Source: an uncultured Corynebacterium sp. (GTDB lineage Bacteria > Actinomycetota > Actinomycetes > Mycobacteriales > Mycobacteriaceae). From it: DNA of 25,036 nt. Positions within the stretch are counted from its first letter, which is position 1. The number at the start of each line of letters is the position of its first letter. Below the pieces are notes generated by a model. That model saw only the letters and a program-made list of their open reading frames with translations. It ran no database searches and was not told the DNA's origin. The stretch covers positions 1 to 25,036 of the forward strand of contig NZ_CAMICL010000033.1 of assembly GCF_946221105.1 (NCBI RefSeq), read 5' to 3'. Both the position numbers and the translations under genes were made by a program. Of this stretch, positions 23,782 to 25,036 are shown piece after piece.

Positions 23782-24867
23782 ATGCGCGCACAGACCAAGG
23801 CCCTCGCCGCCGCACTCGCAGCAGCACTCGCCTTCACCGGCCTCCAGCCGGCCGCCGCGGACACCACCGCACTCGTTGACCTCGAGGCGGCCGAATACGT
23901 CATCGACTCCGACAACGACGGCCTCCCCGACGACTGGGAAACCGAGGGCATCGTGCTTCACGACGGCACCGAGCTCGCCCTCCCCGACTGGGGCGTCGAT
24001 CCCAACCGCCCCGACCTGTTCCTCCAGATCAATTGGATGGAACAGCACAACGGTAAGTCCTTCGCGCCGTCCGCGGAGGCGCTGCAAGACATCGTCGACC
24101 TCTTCGACGACCACGGCATCGCACTGCACATCGACGCCGGCGAGACCTACACCAACATCCCCAACTACACCGAGTTCCACGGTGGCGAGACCGTGAACTA
24201 CTCGCAGCACTACTTCGCCGACCAGATCTCCGGCGTACGCCTGCTGAAGGACATTGAGACCCACCTCGGCGACCGCTCCAACGCCTTCCGCCTAGGCATC
24301 ATCGGCGACCAGATTGACCGCGGCGACTACACCACCGGCGTCGCCCTGGTCGGCGACAGCGCTTTCTTCGTCGCCAACAATGACCAGATCGACAGCAACG
24401 AGCAGCTCCGCAACGCCATCCTCCACGAGTTTGGCCACACCCTGGGCCTGCGCCACAACGGCGCCGCAGACGTCACCCGCAAGCTGCCGCGCACCCAGGC
24501 CACGCCGGTGGAGTACCTGTCCGTGATGAACTACGACCACCAGTTCACCCACTTCAACTACTCCGAGGAGCCCTACACCGCCGAAAGCCCGGACGGCCCC
24601 GTCGAGGTGCCCGCCGACTGGGACGCCCTCGTTCTGGACACCCCGCGCATCGGCCGCGACGCCATCGAGCTCGGCGCCCGCACCGTCTCCCACGGTGCGA
24701 TGCCGGTAGCCCAGGCTCCTCAGGGTTCTGAGGGTTCGGAGGCCGCAACTGCTGAGGCCACGGATGTGAACGTCGCCGCGATCGTCGGCTCCGTCGTCGC
24801 TGCCCTGGCCGTCCTGGGCATCTCGGGTGCAGGTTTCGCCGCCATGAACGGCCTGCTCCCCTTCTAG
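23782..24867 (+). CDS. Secreted, membrane-tethered metzincin-type zinc metalloprotease
   Basis: A 361-residue exported protease. The signal peptide covers about residues 1-26 (ending QPAAA). A calcium-binding-like acidic motif DSDNDGLPDDWE (42-53) follows. The zinc site HEFGHTLGLRH (H215, E216, H219, H225) is the full HExxHxxGxxH signature, and VMNYDH (M249) fits the metzincin Met-turn. Near the C-terminus a Ser/Glu/Ala-rich stretch (about 310-330) leads into one hydrophobic segment (about 332-355), so the enzyme is probably held in the membrane with the catalytic domain outside. The substrate is unknown; envelope proteins or host proteins are both possible. The ATG is fixed by AAAGGAG 7 nt upstream. 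The gene is followed by a clear terminator. Confidence 0.92.
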   Translation: MRAQTKALAAALAAALAFTGLQPAAADTTALVDLEAAEYVIDSDNDGLPDDWETEGIVLHDGTELALPDWGVDPNRPDLFLQINWMEQHNGKSFAPSAEALQDIVDLFDDHGIALHIDAGETYTNIPNYTEFHGGETVNYSQHYFADQISGVRLLKDIETHLGDRSNAFRLGIIGDQIDRGDYTTGVALVGDSAFFVANNDQIDSNEQLRNAILHEFGHTLGLRHNGAADVTRKLPRTQATPVEYLSVMNYDHQFTHFNYSEEPYTAESPDGPVEVPADWDALVLDTPRIGRDAIELGARTVSHGAMPVAQAPQGSEGSEAATAEATDVNVAAIVGSVVAALAVLGISGAGFAAMNGLLPF

Positions 24868-24881
24868 GCCCGCCGAAACGT

Positions 24882-24909
24882 GCGCCCCGCTTCTGCCGGG
24901 GCGCTTCTT
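24882..24909 (+). terminator. Terminator of the metalloprotease gene
   Basis: Perfect 8-bp GC stem GCGCCCCG (24882-24889) / CGGGGCGC (24897-24904) with a 7-nt loop, followed by TTCTT, 14 nt after the stop codon. Confidence 0.88.
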
Positions 24910-24927
24910 ATTGGTGCGCACCAATAA
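24908..24927. repeat. Perfect 20-bp palindrome
   Basis: TTATTGGTGCGCACCAATAA reads the same on both strands, without a spacer. It lies between two convergent genes, directly after the protease terminator. An uninterrupted dyad of this length suits a dimeric regulator; as RNA it could fold as an 8-bp stem with a 4-nt loop. Confidence 0.7.
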
Positions 24928-24965
24928 TTGTGATCACCGGGATTGTCCGCAATGCGGAGATTCGC

Positions 24966-25036
24966 CTACTTGGCGCGGTTAGACATGGTGAAGCTGACGC
25001 CGCCGACCAGGTCCGCGATGGCGTTGTACATGACCA
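24966..25036 (-). CDS. C-terminal end of an unidentified gene (partial)
   Basis: The minus strand reads an open frame from the window edge to TAG (24968-24966), giving the last 22 full codons, ending VSFTMSNRAK. It is too short to identify. Codon use is normal for the region and the gene would converge on the metalloprotease gene. It could be an accident of the window edge, though the frame fits the layout. Confidence 0.5.
   Translation of the reverse strand, partial: VMYNAIADLVGGVSFTMSNRAK

Noticed and set aside
23394..24264. Minus-strand frame from 24264 across the spacer to 23371
   Set aside because: It runs antisense to the metalloprotease and through the tRNA promoter and part of tRNA-Ile, with no ribosome site.

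Overview
The window looks like a stretch of a high-GC Corynebacterium-type chromosome. The grounds are the gene content: a metF-metE pair, a crtB-crtI carotenoid pair, a YhgE/Pip protein beside a degenerate ABC ATPase, a cutinase-family esterase, and two giant secreted proteins with a two-cysteine hydrophobic C-terminus of a kind I associate with corynebacterial surface proteins. I cannot name the species.

Region by region. 1-3776: metE and metF on the minus strand form an overlapping operon for the last steps of methionine synthesis, preceded by a 503-bp spacer rich in inverted repeats. 3777-4508: a lysine-rich, single-membrane-segment protein of unknown function. 4531-5085: a TetR regulator facing away from 5183-9900, a plus-strand run of a degenerate ABC ATPase, a YhgE/Pip membrane protein, a small DoxX-like membrane protein and a secreted cutinase-like esterase. 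The genes are overlapping or tightly packed except for a 55-bp gap before the DoxX-like gene. A strong hairpin at 9911-9937 separates this run from the minus-strand surface genes.

9954-18601: two tandem giant genes (1437 and 1338 codons) for secreted proteins of the same architecture: identical first 13 residues, an N-terminal domain with a conserved WCID motif, a Thr/Pro-rich linker, ten beta-rich modules each, and a shared hydrophobic two-cysteine C-terminus. Their ectodomains are strongly diverged, yet about 280 bp covering promoter, leader and first codons are almost identical in the two copies. 18861-21226: crtB-crtI (phytoene synthase and desaturase), overlapping by 4 nt.

21274-23177 is the most unusual part. 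One gene, a Schlafen-type AlbA_2 domain fused to a GHKL-like ATPase domain and C-terminal winged-helix segments, fills the space between two direct copies of a ~70-bp imperfect palindrome, with only a few bases to spare on each side. It looks like a compact cassette, possibly a single-gene defence or selfish element, inserted between crtB and the tRNA genes. Next come tRNA-Ala(UGC) and tRNA-Ile(GAU) on the minus strand. A spacer with four GTTGAACAATCC-like direct repeats leads to a secreted, probably membrane-tethered metzincin-type metalloprotease (23782-24867). The window ends in the last codons of an unidentified minus-strand gene.

Most of the surface-related genes (YhgE/Pip, esterase, giant proteins, protease) act in or outside the envelope, so the window is largely a cell-surface region interrupted by the palindrome-flanked cassette.
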